Below, piece after piece: positions 18,722 to 26,703 of a stretch of 64,000 nucleotides of DNA (positions within the stretch are counted from its first letter, which is position 1; every line of letters begins with the position of its first letter). Where the stretch lies: assembly GCF_000969835.1 (NCBI RefSeq), contig NZ_KQ033912.1:2183920-2247919 (forward strand). Reading direction: 5' to 3'. The position numbers and the translations under genes are program-made. The stretch is from Parabacteroides goldsteinii DSM 19448 = WAL 12034. Lineage in GTDB: Bacteria > Bacteroidota > Bacteroidia > Bacteroidales > Tannerellaceae. Below the pieces are notes generated by a model. That model saw only the letters and a list, made by a program, of their open reading frames with translations. It was not told the origin of the DNA and searched no databases.

Positions 18722-20830
18722 ATGAAAAAAACTCTTTTACTATTATGCCTGTTACTTTGCACAGCTGCCTACGGTCAGAATAAGATTAAGGTAGCTTGTG
18801 TAGGTAATAGCGTGACATACGGTGCAGGCATAGAGAACCGGGAGGTCAATTCTTATCCGGCTCAACTGCAACGTATGCTGGGAGACGACTACGAAGTGGT
18901 GAATTTCGGTAAAAGCGGTGCCACGCTGCTCAACAAAGGACATCGCCCTTACTGCGAGCAGGAAGAATACAAAGCGGCACTCGACTTTGCCGGCGACAGG
19001 GTAGTCATCCATCTCGGACTGAACGATACCGACCCGCGCAACTGGCCTAACTACCGGGATCATTTCGTGAAAGACTACCTTTCCCTGATAGCGTCGTTCC
19101 GCAAAGCTAATCCGGATTGCCGGATATGGATTTGCCGGATGACACCCATCTCACACCGGCATCCGCGTTTCAAATCGGGTACCCGTGACTGGTACTGGAT
19201 GGAGCAGGAGACAATCGAAGAAATAGCCCGGCTGGCCAACACCGGACTGATAGACTTGCAGGAAGGCCTGTACAACCGCCCGGACCTGTTACCCGATGCC
19301 CTTCATCCGAACACGGAAGGAGCCGGTATCCTCGCCAAAACGGTTTACGGGGAACTGACCGGCAACTACGGAGGCCTCCATATGCCTGCCACGTACTCCG
19401 ACAATATGGTCTTACAGCGGGAAAAACCTTTACTCATCTCCGGGACTGCCAATGCCGGTGAGAAAGTAACCGTGCAGATTGCCGGACAAAAGAAAGAGTC
19501 TGTAACCGCCTCCAACGGCAAATGGTCTGTCACGCTCGACCCGTTACAGGCAGGAGGTCCTTATGAACTGACCATCGAAGCCTCGCCCGCCACAGAGAAG
19601 AAAAGCAAAAAGAAAGTACCGGCTTCACAGAAACTGACCTATAAAGAGGTACTGGTCGGCGAAGTATGGCTCTGTTCCGGGCAGTCCAACATGGCTTTCC
19701 GGGTAGACGAACTGGCAGACAGCCAGCGTAAGGAACTACTCGAATATGCGGACAGCCAACCACAGATACGTCTCTTCAATATGCAGCCCCGCTGGTATAC
19801 GAATGCGGTGGAATGGGACATTTCTGTCATGGATTCCCTCAACCGCCTGCAATATTACCACGACACCCGGTGGACGCCGTGCAACAAACAGACAGCCGAT
19901 AAGTTCTCGGCCGTAGCCTTTGCCTTCGGACGGATGTTGTCGGACAGCCTGCAAGTTCCGGTCGGACTCGTCCTGAATGCCATAGGGGGGTCGGGTACCG
20001 AAGCCTGGATAGACCGGAAAACACTGGAATTTGAATTTACCGATATACTGTATAACTGGACACAGAACGACTTTATCCAGGACTGGGTACGCGGTCGGGC
20101 GGTTCTCAACACGAAGAAATCATCCGACAAACTGCAACGCCATCCGTATGAGCCTTGCTATCTGTACGAAACGGGTATCCAGCCATTGCAGCAATATCCG
20201 ATCAAAGGAGTCATCTGGTACCAGGGCGAATCGAATGCCCAGAATATCGAAACACACGAACGTTTGTTCCCGTTGCTGGTGGAAAGCTGGCGCAAAAACT
20301 GGGGAGAAGAGTTTCCATTCTATTACGTTCAGCTGTCGAGCATCGACCGCCCGAGCTGGACCTGGTTCCGCAACAGCCAACGTGAACTGATGGAGACGAT
20401 TCCGAACAGCGGTATGGCCGTCAGCAGCGACCGGGGAGATTCGTTGAATGTGCATCCGGTATACAAACGCGAAATAGGGGAACGCCTGGCCCGTTGGGCA
20501 CTCAACAAGACATACGGACATGCACTCAGTCCGTCAGGTCCTTTATTCCGTTCAGTCGAATTCAGGGACAACGCCGCCTACATCACCTTCGATTACGCCG
20601 ACGGCCTGCACACCTCCGACGGGCAACCGATACGCACATTCGAAATAGCGGAACACGACGGGCTATTCTTCCCCGCCCAGGCCGAAATAATCGATGGAAA
20701 GGTGAAAATCCGCAGTGAGAAGGTTACGAATCCGAAGCTGGTCCGCTACGGCTGGCAACCATTCACCCGTGCCAACCTGGTCAACAGTGATGAACTCCCG
20801 GCTTCAACATTCAGGACAAAGAAACAATAG
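18722..20830 (+). CDS. Sialate O-acetylesterase with two esterase domains
   Basis: The 702-residue protein has a signal peptide ending near TAAYGQ and two hydrolase modules. The first (about 24-215) is SGNH/GDSL-like, with GNSVTYGAG as block I, GLNDTDP as block III and DALHPNTEG as the Asp/His block V. The second (from about 310) is a SASA domain with the nucleophile in LCSGQSNMAF, the WYQGESNA loop and an NVHPVYK histidine motif. A small beta domain lies between them (about 220-305). Such enzymes remove O-acetyl groups that block sialidase and lyase, matching Tannerella and Bacteroides NanS/EstA. Both serine motifs look intact, so both domains may be active. It lies between the GH20 and NanM genes in the same transcript. 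Confidence 0.9.
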   Translation: MKKTLLLLCLLLCTAAYGQNKIKVACVGNSVTYGAGIENREVNSYPAQLQRMLGDDYEVVNFGKSGATLLNKGHRPYCEQEEYKAALDFAGDRVVIHLGLNDTDPRNWPNYRDHFVKDYLSLIASFRKANPDCRIWICRMTPISHRHPRFKSGTRDWYWMEQETIEEIARLANTGLIDLQEGLYNRPDLLPDALHPNTEGAGILAKTVYGELTGNYGGLHMPATYSDNMVLQREKPLLISGTANAGEKVTVQIAGQKKESVTASNGKWSVTLDPLQAGGPYELTIEASPATEKKSKKKVPASQKLTYKEVLVGEVWLCSGQSNMAFRVDELADSQRKELLEYADSQPQIRLFNMQPRWYTNAVEWDISVMDSLNRLQYYHDTRWTPCNKQTADKFSAVAFAFGRMLSDSLQVPVGLVLNAIGGSGTEAWIDRKTLEFEFTDILYNWTQNDFIQDWVRGRAVLNTKKSSDKLQRHPYEPCYLYETGIQPLQQYPIKGVIWYQGESNAQNIETHERLFPLLVESWRKNWGEEFPFYYVQLSSIDRPSWTWFRNSQRELMETIPNSGMAVSSDRGDSLNVHPVYKREIGERLARWALNKTYGHALSPSGPLFRSVEFRDNAAYITFDYADGLHTSDGQPIRTFEIAEHDGLFFPAQAEIIDGKVKIRSEKVTNPKLVRYGWQPFTRANLVNSDELPASTFRTKKQ

Positions 20831-20834
20831 TATC

Positions 20835-22067
20835 ATGCACAACAAATCCATATTAACCGGATGTCTTCTCCTGCTGGCAGTCATGTTAGCCGGATGCAGT
20901 CAGCCACCAACATCTAAACCGAATCATATGATTACCTGTACCTGGAATAAACTACCCGATTTGCCGGGCATGGCAGACACCGCCTCATTAGGGGTTTCAG
21001 CCCCTTTTGTCGGCATCAGTAACGGAATACTGCTGGTTGCCGGCGGTTGTAATTTCCCCGACAAACCGGTCACCGAGGGAGGAGCCAAACGATATTACAG
21101 CGATATATTCGCCCTCGACCTTTCAGACAAAAACGCCCAATGGCAGAAAGCCGGCAACCTGCCTCTTCCAGTTGCCTACGGAGCCTCCGTCACGACGCCG
21201 GAAGGTATCGTCTGCATAGGGGGAAACAACAGCACCGATTTTTTAGCCGATGTCTATCTGCTGTCTATGTCCAGGTCCGATGAAAAGGCACATATTTACA
21301 AATTGGATACACTTCCCGTATCGATGGATAATCTTTCTGCGGCCTATATCGACCATACGATATATGTAGCCGGAGGAAATGAGAACGGGAAACCCGGCCA
21401 TAGCTTCTATTCAATGAAACTGAACAAAAACCTCGACGGAAACTGGGAAAAACTGCCGGACTTCCCCGGTCAGGCACGCCTTCAACCGGTCTTAGCCGCC
21501 CAACAGTCGGCCGACGGAGTACGTATTTACCTGTCGAGCGGCTTTCAGCCTGTTTCCAAGGATGCGTATGGAAAGGATGTGGATGCAATTGTCTCTTCAG
21601 ATATGCTCTCATACCATCCGGCTACAAAAAGTTGGACTACGGAGACTAAATTGCCTCCAGTCAAAGGCCAAGTCTGGCGTACCTTCACCGGAGGTTGCGC
21701 AGTTGCTTATGGCGACAGTTCAATCCTACTTATGGGCGGCGTCAACTACGGCCGTTTCTTAACAGCCCTCAACCGTTCCATCTATATGGAGCGGGCCGAA
21801 GAAAGATTAGAGTTCGAAGGACTCGAAAGGCTGATAAAAGAGGGAAAAGAGTACATGCATTATCCGGTGGAATGGTACAAATTCAATACATTCCTCTTAC
21901 AATACAACACATTTACCAAAGAATGGACCGAGCTGGGAGATTACGAACAGTTAGCCCGTGCCGGGGCAGGAGCCGTATTGAAAGGTGACAGCCTGATCAT
22001 CGTCAACGGTGAACTGAAGCCGGGTATCCGGACACCGCAGGTGAATTATGCAGAGATAACAAAATAA
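20835..22067 (+). CDS. nanM: Kelch-repeat N-acetylneuraminate epimerase/mutarotase lipoprotein (NanM/YjhT family)
   Basis: The 410-residue product begins with a lipoprotein signal (LLLAVMLAGC), then kelch-type propeller repeats with the paired-glycine pattern: ILLVAGGCNFPD, IVCIGGNN, IYVAGGNENG and ILLMGGVNYG. E. coli NanM interconverts alpha and beta N-acetylneuraminate, speeding delivery of the preferred anomer, and acts as a periplasmic propeller. Here the lipobox suggests membrane anchoring. The open frame extends upstream into the esterase gene, but the lipobox start at 20835, four bases after the esterase stop, is clearly the real one. It is the last gene of the nan operon and is followed by a strong hairpin. 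Confidence 0.88.
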   Translation: MHNKSILTGCLLLLAVMLAGCSQPPTSKPNHMITCTWNKLPDLPGMADTASLGVSAPFVGISNGILLVAGGCNFPDKPVTEGGAKRYYSDIFALDLSDKNAQWQKAGNLPLPVAYGASVTTPEGIVCIGGNNSTDFLADVYLLSMSRSDEKAHIYKLDTLPVSMDNLSAAYIDHTIYVAGGNENGKPGHSFYSMKLNKNLDGNWEKLPDFPGQARLQPVLAAQQSADGVRIYLSSGFQPVSKDAYGKDVDAIVSSDMLSYHPATKSWTTETKLPPVKGQVWRTFTGGCAVAYGDSSILLMGGVNYGRFLTALNRSIYMERAEERLEFEGLERLIKEGKEYMHYPVEWYKFNTFLLQYNTFTKEWTELGDYEQLARAGAGAVLKGDSLIIVNGELKPGIRTPQVNYAEITK

Positions 22068-22135
22068 CTTTCTACACAAAGTTTTGATAAAAATATTTGC
22101 CATTTGCAATACAGGAATGCAAACTACTATAAACC

Positions 22136-22188
22136 AATGACAAACGCCATTGCAAACACTTTTTTTATTTGCAATGGCGTTTGTCATT
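22136..22188 (+). terminator. Strong 21-bp stem-loop ending the nan operon
   Basis: Bases 22136-22156 and 22168-22188 are perfect inverted copies, with an 11-base loop rich in T. The core of the arm is GACAAACGCCATTGCAAA. A weaker nested hairpin (TTTGCA/TGCAAA) lies just upstream at about 22102-22122, and CATTTGCAATA occurs at both ends of the structure. Confidence 0.7.
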
Positions 22189-22297
22189 TGCAATATATCC
22201 GGCCAGGGATATTCAGCCACAACTAGGCGGCAGGTAGTATGATACTATTTATTAAGTGGTAACTCACTAGCCCGAAAGTCCTTACCCACTAAAACTA

Positions 22298-22385
22298 CCC
22301 TGTACAGGATAATCGACCAGGGTGTACAGGATAGTTACGCAAGGTGTACACCTTAATAAGCCAGGGTGTACAGGGTAATAATACA
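22298..22385 (+). repeat. Four tandem 22-bp repeats centred on TGTACA
   Basis: TGTACA occurs at 22301, 22323, 22345 and 22367, an exact 22-bp period. The units share the pattern GGGTGTACAGGaTAAT followed by a variable part ending in CA. The third unit contains the perfect palindrome AGGTGTACACCT. The 22-bp period puts every copy on the same face of the helix, like plasmid iterons or a multi-site operator. Units touch with no spacer, so it is not a CRISPR array. Confidence 0.8.
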
Positions 22386-22451
22386 AAGTCATGACCCGAG
22401 GATTAGTTTCTCCCTTAGTTGACGCTAAAAGATGCCAGGGTTGGATATAGT

Positions 22452-22537
22452 TTGCCTCCGGTTTGAAACAAAAAACACACCAACTTGCCTCCGGTTTAGA
22501 ACAAAAACAACTGGCTTTTGCCTCCGGTTTGAAACAA
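22452..22537 (+). repeat. Three direct repeats at exact 33-bp spacing upstream of the AAA+ gene
   Basis: GCCTCCGGTTTGAAACAA-type units start at 22452, 22485 and 22518 (counting the leading TT). The first and third are identical over 20 bases, and the middle one differs only by TTTAGA in place of TTTGAA. The third overlaps the -33 element of the promoter at 22517-22550. The layout suggests repression or activation of the ATPase gene by a protein that binds several sites. Confidence 0.75.
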
Positions 22538-22550
22538 TTTGGTATATTTG
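22517..22550 (+). promoter_or_regulatory. Promoter of the AAA+/DUF4143 gene
   Basis: TTTG at 22517-22520 and TATATTTG at 22543-22550 match the Bacteroidetes -33 and -7 elements with a 22-base spacer. The ATG follows 27 bases later. Confidence 0.6.
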
Positions 22551-22577
22551 CATCTGTAAACCAGTCCTATAAACAAA

Positions 22578-23915
22578 ATGTTCAAAAGAGACATCATCGT
22601 AAACCTGGAAGCATGGGCAGCAGATAGCCATCGGAAGCCACTTATCCTGCGTGGAGCAAGACAAGTAGGCAAGACTACTGTTGTGAATGAATTCGGCAAA
22701 CAGTTCGACAATTATTTGCCATTAAATCTGGAAAAGCAGGAAGCTGCCAAACTATTCGACTTGTCTGTCCCGCTGAAAGACTTAATGCCTCTTTTGTTTG
22801 CCCATCGCGGAGTCATACGCAAGAAAGGACGCACACTTCTTTTCATCGATGAAATACAAAATTCAGCCAAAGCAATCTCACTGTTACGTTATTTCTATGA
22901 AGAACTGCCCGATATATATGTGATAGCAGCAGGTTCTTTATTAGAGAATATAGTAGACATACACACTTCATTTCCGGTAGGACGTGTACAATATTTAGCT
23001 CTACGCCCTTGTTCTTTCCGGGAGTTTCTGCAAGCCATCCAAGAAGAAACATTATTGCCTGTACTTGCACAACCGGAGATAACATCTGCGTTTCATGAAC
23101 GATTGATGAACTTATTCAACATCTATACCTTAATCGGAGGTATGCCGGAAGTTATACAGCTATATGCAGAAAGAAGAGACATTTTATCTCTCAACAACAT
23201 TTATGAAACACTTTTACAAGGGTATAGGGATGACGTAGAAAAATATACCACCGGAAAACTCCTACCGGATGTCGTACGTTTCCTTTTAAAGGAGGGATGG
23301 CATAAAGCTGGTCAAAATATTACACTCGGAGGTTTTGCCGGCTCATCCTACAAAGCACGTGAAGTAGGAGAAGCATTCCGGTTATTGGAAAAGGCGATGC
23401 TGCTGGAATTGGTCTATCCTACAACTGCAACAGAAGTACCGGCAACGTCAGAAATCAAACGTACACCCAAGTTAATATGGTTGGATACCGGATTGGTAAA
23501 TTACGCTGCCCAGGTACAAAAACTGATATTAGGAGCAAACGATATTCTGGATGCCTGGAGAGGTATGATTGCAGAACAAATTGTTGCGCAAGAGCTACTG
23601 ACACTGACAAACAAAGTAAGTCAGAAACGGAATTTCTGGGTAAGGGGACAAAATGATTCCAGTGCTGAAGTTGATTATATATGGGTACAGGAATCCAGCA
23701 TCTTTCCCATTGAAGTGAAATCCGGGCATAACGCTCATTTACGTTCACTTCATTCTTTCATGGAACGCTCTTCTCAAACCGTTGCTTTCCGGGTATGGTC
23801 ACAACCTTATTCGGTCAACGAAGTAAAGACTGTTCAGGGAAAGCAATTCCGGCTTATTAATTTACCTTTCTACTTGGTTGGAGAATTGCCTGACATCATA
23901 GCAAAGTCTATTTGA
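22578..23915 (+). CDS. AAA+ ATPase with C-terminal DUF4143 domain
   Basis: The 445-residue protein has an AAA_14-type P-loop domain with Walker A GARQVGKTT near residue 27 and Walker B LLFIDEIQN near 88. A DUF4143 domain follows (about 200-390), containing EVDYIWVQ...FPIEVKSG, a motif resembling the PD-(D/E)xK nuclease core. Proteins of this build are very common in Bacteroidales, usually as single-gene units, and their function is unknown. Roles in defence or genome maintenance have been suggested from the fold only. It lies alone between the nan operon terminator and a convergent gene whose stop codon lies 4 bases past its own. The two repeat arrays and promoter directly upstream suggest its expression is tightly controlled. 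Confidence 0.88.
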   Translation: MFKRDIIVNLEAWAADSHRKPLILRGARQVGKTTVVNEFGKQFDNYLPLNLEKQEAAKLFDLSVPLKDLMPLLFAHRGVIRKKGRTLLFIDEIQNSAKAISLLRYFYEELPDIYVIAAGSLLENIVDIHTSFPVGRVQYLALRPCSFREFLQAIQEETLLPVLAQPEITSAFHERLMNLFNIYTLIGGMPEVIQLYAERRDILSLNNIYETLLQGYRDDVEKYTTGKLLPDVVRFLLKEGWHKAGQNITLGGFAGSSYKAREVGEAFRLLEKAMLLELVYPTTATEVPATSEIKRTPKLIWLDTGLVNYAAQVQKLILGANDILDAWRGMIAEQIVAQELLTLTNKVSQKRNFWVRGQNDSSAEVDYIWVQESSIFPIEVKSGHNAHLRSLHSFMERSSQTVAFRVWSQPYSVNEVKTVQGKQFRLINLPFYLVGELPDIIAKSI

Positions 23916-23919
23916 TTTT

Positions 23920-24666
23920 TCACTTCTCCCGGTTTATATCATACCCGAACAAAGCGAAATCCCCCAGACACGGGTCATCCGGGAATACCTGCTTTAAGGC
24001 TTCGGTAATCTCGACGGCGGTTTTGAGGGTAGCGTTCTTTTGTTCGGTCAATCCCAGTTCCAACGAAATCTGATGGACGTGGGTATCTAAAGGGATGATT
24101 AATTCATGCGGTTTGATGGCTGTTTCCCAGATACCGAAATCGACAATACCGTCTTTCCGGACCATCCACCGGAGGAACATGGCAAGACGTTTACAGGCAG
24201 ACGTCCCCGTCAGTACGGGAATCCCTTCGATTCCTGAGAAAATATCCTGTATCTTTGTCACCGGATTCGGATAAGGACTGGCAGACAAAGCATCTTCCAG
24301 CGAGTCATATTCTTCATAAATACTTTTCAGCCGGTCGCACAACTGACATAGATGGGAGTAGGTGTAGAAACGGTAAAAAGTATCTCTCTTACCGAGTTCT
24401 ACCGAATTTCCCGCCAAGTTCTTATATCCTTCATTCCTAATCCAACGGTAAGGACTAGGGCCCATTGCATCATGCAGTTCGTTCGCTTTCCGGAGGATTA
24501 GTTCCCTGCGTCCGTAAGAAATCCAGGAGGTAATAAAAGCGGACACCTCAATATCCCTTTTCTCCGTGTACCGATGGGGAAACTGGACAGGATCGTCCTT
24601 GATAAAACCGCTAACATTATATTCATTCGCCCACCGGCGGAGTTTTTCTTTTATTTCTTCATTCAT
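23920..24666 (-). CDS. TIGR02757 family protein (DUF2400)
   Basis: This 248-residue protein is typical of a conserved bacterial family of unknown function, recognisable from DPVQFPHRYTEKRDIEVSAF, FLRWMVRKDGIVDFGIW and LIIPLDTHVHQISLELGL. The C-terminal half has a helical arrangement resembling helix-hairpin-helix DNA glycosylases, but I see no clear catalytic motif and the link to DNA repair is tentative. It lies 3 bases downstream of an AlkD-like gene on the same strand. That neighbour supports, without proving, a role in DNA base damage. Confidence 0.85.
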   Translation of the reverse strand: MNEEIKEKLRRWANEYNVSGFIKDDPVQFPHRYTEKRDIEVSAFITSWISYGRRELILRKANELHDAMGPSPYRWIRNEGYKNLAGNSVELGKRDTFYRFYTYSHLCQLCDRLKSIYEEYDSLEDALSASPYPNPVTKIQDIFSGIEGIPVLTGTSACKRLAMFLRWMVRKDGIVDFGIWETAIKPHELIIPLDTHVHQISLELGLTEQKNATLKTAVEITEALKQVFPDDPCLGDFALFGYDINREK

Positions 24667-24669
24667 ACA

Positions 24670-25371
24670 TTACTTCTTCTTCAGGAAATACTGCCGTTGT
24701 TCCTCCGGATAATGTTCGATGGCATAACGGAGAGCTGTGCGGGGGAGGCGTGTAGCGTGCTTTTCGAGAAAGTCGGTTAATGTTTCCCGGTCTTTTTTGC
24801 CGACTTCGCGGAGCATCCAACCTACCGCTTTATGCATCAGGTCATGTGTATGCGTCATCAGCTTTTCTGCCAATGCCAATGTATCGGTATATTCGCGGTT
24901 ACGGATGAAAGTGACGGTAGAAACCATAGCAATCCGCTGCTCCCACAAACAGTCGCTATCCGCCAGTTCGTATAATCGGGTACGGTCTTTATCCAGCAGG
25001 TAAAGACCTACCAGATGCGGGCAGGTAACGTCTACCAAGTCCCAGTTATTGATGCGCCGGGCATTATCCAGATAGAAATCATACAATTTCTTACGGTCGG
25101 CCTCAGAGGCCTTTTTGAACTGCTCGACCGCAATCAGCAGGGCACAAAGGCGGGCTTCATGGTATTCACTTTCAATCAATAGCTGCAACTCGGATAAAGG
25201 CGTCTGCTTATTCGCTTTTGCAATACTGCGGGTGAGGGGAACGACCAACCCGAGGAACACATCTCCTTCGGCATACTCACCGGGCCCCGTCTTGAAAAAA
25301 CGTTGCAAGAAAGCGGCCTTCTCCGGATTCGCCACCGAGAGAAGCTCGCTCAACACAAAAGCCGCCGTCAT
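24670..25371 (-). CDS. DNA alkylation repair protein (AlkD-like, HEAT repeats)
   Basis: The 233-residue protein belongs to the AlkC/AlkD HEAT-like-repeat DNA glycosylase family. LVDVTCPHLVGLYLLD and MHKAVGWMLREVGKKDRETL are characteristic, the latter lying where AlkD has its conserved Trp and Arg. AlkD removes positively charged alkylated bases such as 7-methylguanine without flipping them out. The frame extends to 25431, but the ATG at 25371 overlaps the stop codon of the upstream dehydrogenase gene in an ATGA and begins at the first helix (MTAAFVLSELLSV), so I chose it. It is translationally coupled to the dehydrogenase gene and followed closely by the TIGR02757 gene. Confidence 0.86.
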   Translation of the reverse strand: MTAAFVLSELLSVANPEKAAFLQRFFKTGPGEYAEGDVFLGLVVPLTRSIAKANKQTPLSELQLLIESEYHEARLCALLIAVEQFKKASEADRKKLYDFYLDNARRINNWDLVDVTCPHLVGLYLLDKDRTRLYELADSDCLWEQRIAMVSTVTFIRNREYTDTLALAEKLMTHTHDLMHKAVGWMLREVGKKDRETLTDFLEKHATRLPRTALRYAIEHYPEEQRQYFLKKK

Positions 25372-26330
25372 GGACGCATGACGCGTGACACAGGACGGTC
25401 GCCTTCCAGAAATCCGATTACGTTGTTGCAAACAGTACGTGCCATAACGATACGTACATCCATTGTCTGCGTGCCGATATGAGGCGTCAGTACCACATTT
25501 TCCATTTCCAGCAATTCGGGCAGGGGATAGTCGCCAAATTCAAATACATCCAGTCCGGCGCCATGAATCGTTCCGTCCTGCAAGGCCTTTACCAGCGCAT
25601 GTTCGTCCACCAGCGGGCCACGGGCGGTATTAATCAGGATAGCCGACGGTTTCATCTGCTTCAGTTCCGTTTCGCCGATGATATGGTAGGTATCGGGAGT
25701 ATAAGGAGCATTCAGGGAGACAAAATCGGACTTCGCCAACAGCTCTTCCATAGAGACGTACGTCACGTTCAGTTTCGTCTCTTCCTCCACGTAAAGTGGG
25801 CGGCGGTTATGGTAAATCACCTCCATACCGCAGGCATTCGCACGTTTGGCCAACGCCTTTCCGATACGTCCCATGCCGATAATACCGAGTGTCTGTCCGG
25901 TAATATTCACGCCGAGATTTTCGAGTACACCCACCTTCATCTCTTTGCCGAGCGTACGCAGTTTGCGGTCGCATTCGGTGATACGGCGGGCGGTATCGAT
26001 CATCAAACCGAGTGCCAGGTTCGCCGTAGGGGCGGTCACCGGGTCCGGGGTATTGGCTACCGTAATACCTTTTTCCAGACAATAAGCCACATCAATATTA
26101 TTGTAACCCACCGCATAATTGGCTACCATCTTTAAATCCGGTGCATGGTCGATCAGTTCTTTATTCACCGGGAAATCGAACATGGAGCACAATACATCAT
26201 ACTCCGGGATCATTTCGAATACTTCCTCATAAGTAAAATCTCTTCCGTCGGGAAAAGTTACATCATACTTGCTTTCCAGCTCCGTGAAGCCCTCGCGGAA
26301 CATGTCGTAGGTTACTAATATCTTTGTCAT
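25368..26330 (-). CDS. D-isomer-specific 2-hydroxyacid dehydrogenase
   Basis: The 320-residue NAD(P)-dependent enzyme has the Rossmann motif GIIGMGRIGKALAKRA near residues 148-163, followed by HNRR, which suggests NADP use because arginines replace the acidic residue at the end of beta-2. The catalytic Arg is in NTARGPLVDE, and the catalytic His is in LTPHIGTQT near residue 288. Close relatives are annotated glyoxylate/hydroxypyruvate or D-glycerate dehydrogenase. The real substrate cannot be told from sequence. It is the first gene of a three-gene minus-strand group, overlapping the AlkD-like gene by 4 bases. Confidence 0.9.
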   Translation of the reverse strand: MTKILVTYDMFREGFTELESKYDVTFPDGRDFTYEEVFEMIPEYDVLCSMFDFPVNKELIDHAPDLKMVANYAVGYNNIDVAYCLEKGITVANTPDPVTAPTANLALGLMIDTARRITECDRKLRTLGKEMKVGVLENLGVNITGQTLGIIGMGRIGKALAKRANACGMEVIYHNRRPLYVEEETKLNVTYVSMEELLAKSDFVSLNAPYTPDTYHIIGETELKQMKPSAILINTARGPLVDEHALVKALQDGTIHGAGLDVFEFGDYPLPELLEMENVVLTPHIGTQTMDVRIVMARTVCNNVIGFLEGDRPVSRVMRP

Positions 26331-26354
26331 AAGTCATTACGATTATTATTCGGG

Positions 26355-26362
26355 CAAAAATA
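26355..26362 (-). promoter_or_regulatory. -7 element of the dehydrogenase operon
   Basis: TATTTTTG on the minus strand (26362-26355), 25 bases upstream of the ATG, fits TAnnTTTG. A second fitting octamer, TAGATTTG, lies next to it at 26370-26363. A TATTTTTG on the plus strand (26386-26393) faces away, but no gene starts within 300 bp of it. Confidence 0.4.
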
Positions 26363-26487
26363 CAAATCTATCGTTAATAAATTCCTATTTTTGCAGGTAT
26401 AATATCAAAAAGCAGTGGATGTGATTAGTTATATTCATGTATAGAAAAAAATTGAGTTATCTGTTTATAGTGACGGGAGTAACTAAT

Positions 26488-26573
26488 TCCCCTCTTGAGA
26501 GGGGATAAGGGGTGTGTTAAAGCGAGTTATAGGGCGAAACTATAACACACCCCCTTCCCCCTCTCAAGAGGGG
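26488..26573. repeat. Intergenic inverted-repeat element built from CCCCTCTTGAGAGGGG palindromes
   Basis: The left half (26488-26530) and right half (26541-26573) are imperfect inverted copies. Each contains a CCCCTCT/AGAGGGG palindrome followed by an aaGGGGtGTGTT-type tail and TTATAG. The total of about 86 bp can fold into a cruciform or long hairpin. It looks like a REP-type intergenic repeat, and related C-rich palindromes are common between Bacteroidales genes. It fills part of the 373-bp gap between the dehydrogenase and spmAB genes, and nothing else is apparent there apart from the promoter motifs. Confidence 0.65.
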
Positions 26574-26703
26574 AGCTGGGTACAACCGGTCAATAATCGG
26601 ATAGTTCAATTCTGGCAAATAGTGAACATTCAAAACTGACAAGAAATAAACGAACAAAATCAACCCTGCTTTTTAGCTTATGATAAATTATAACAACTAA
26701 CAT

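Noticed and set aside
20715..20834. N-terminal extension of the NanM gene
   Set aside because: It overlaps the esterase gene in another frame and would bury the lipoprotein signal peptide.
22298..22385. Possible CRISPR array
   Set aside because: The 22-bp units touch directly with no unique spacers, and no cas gene is present.
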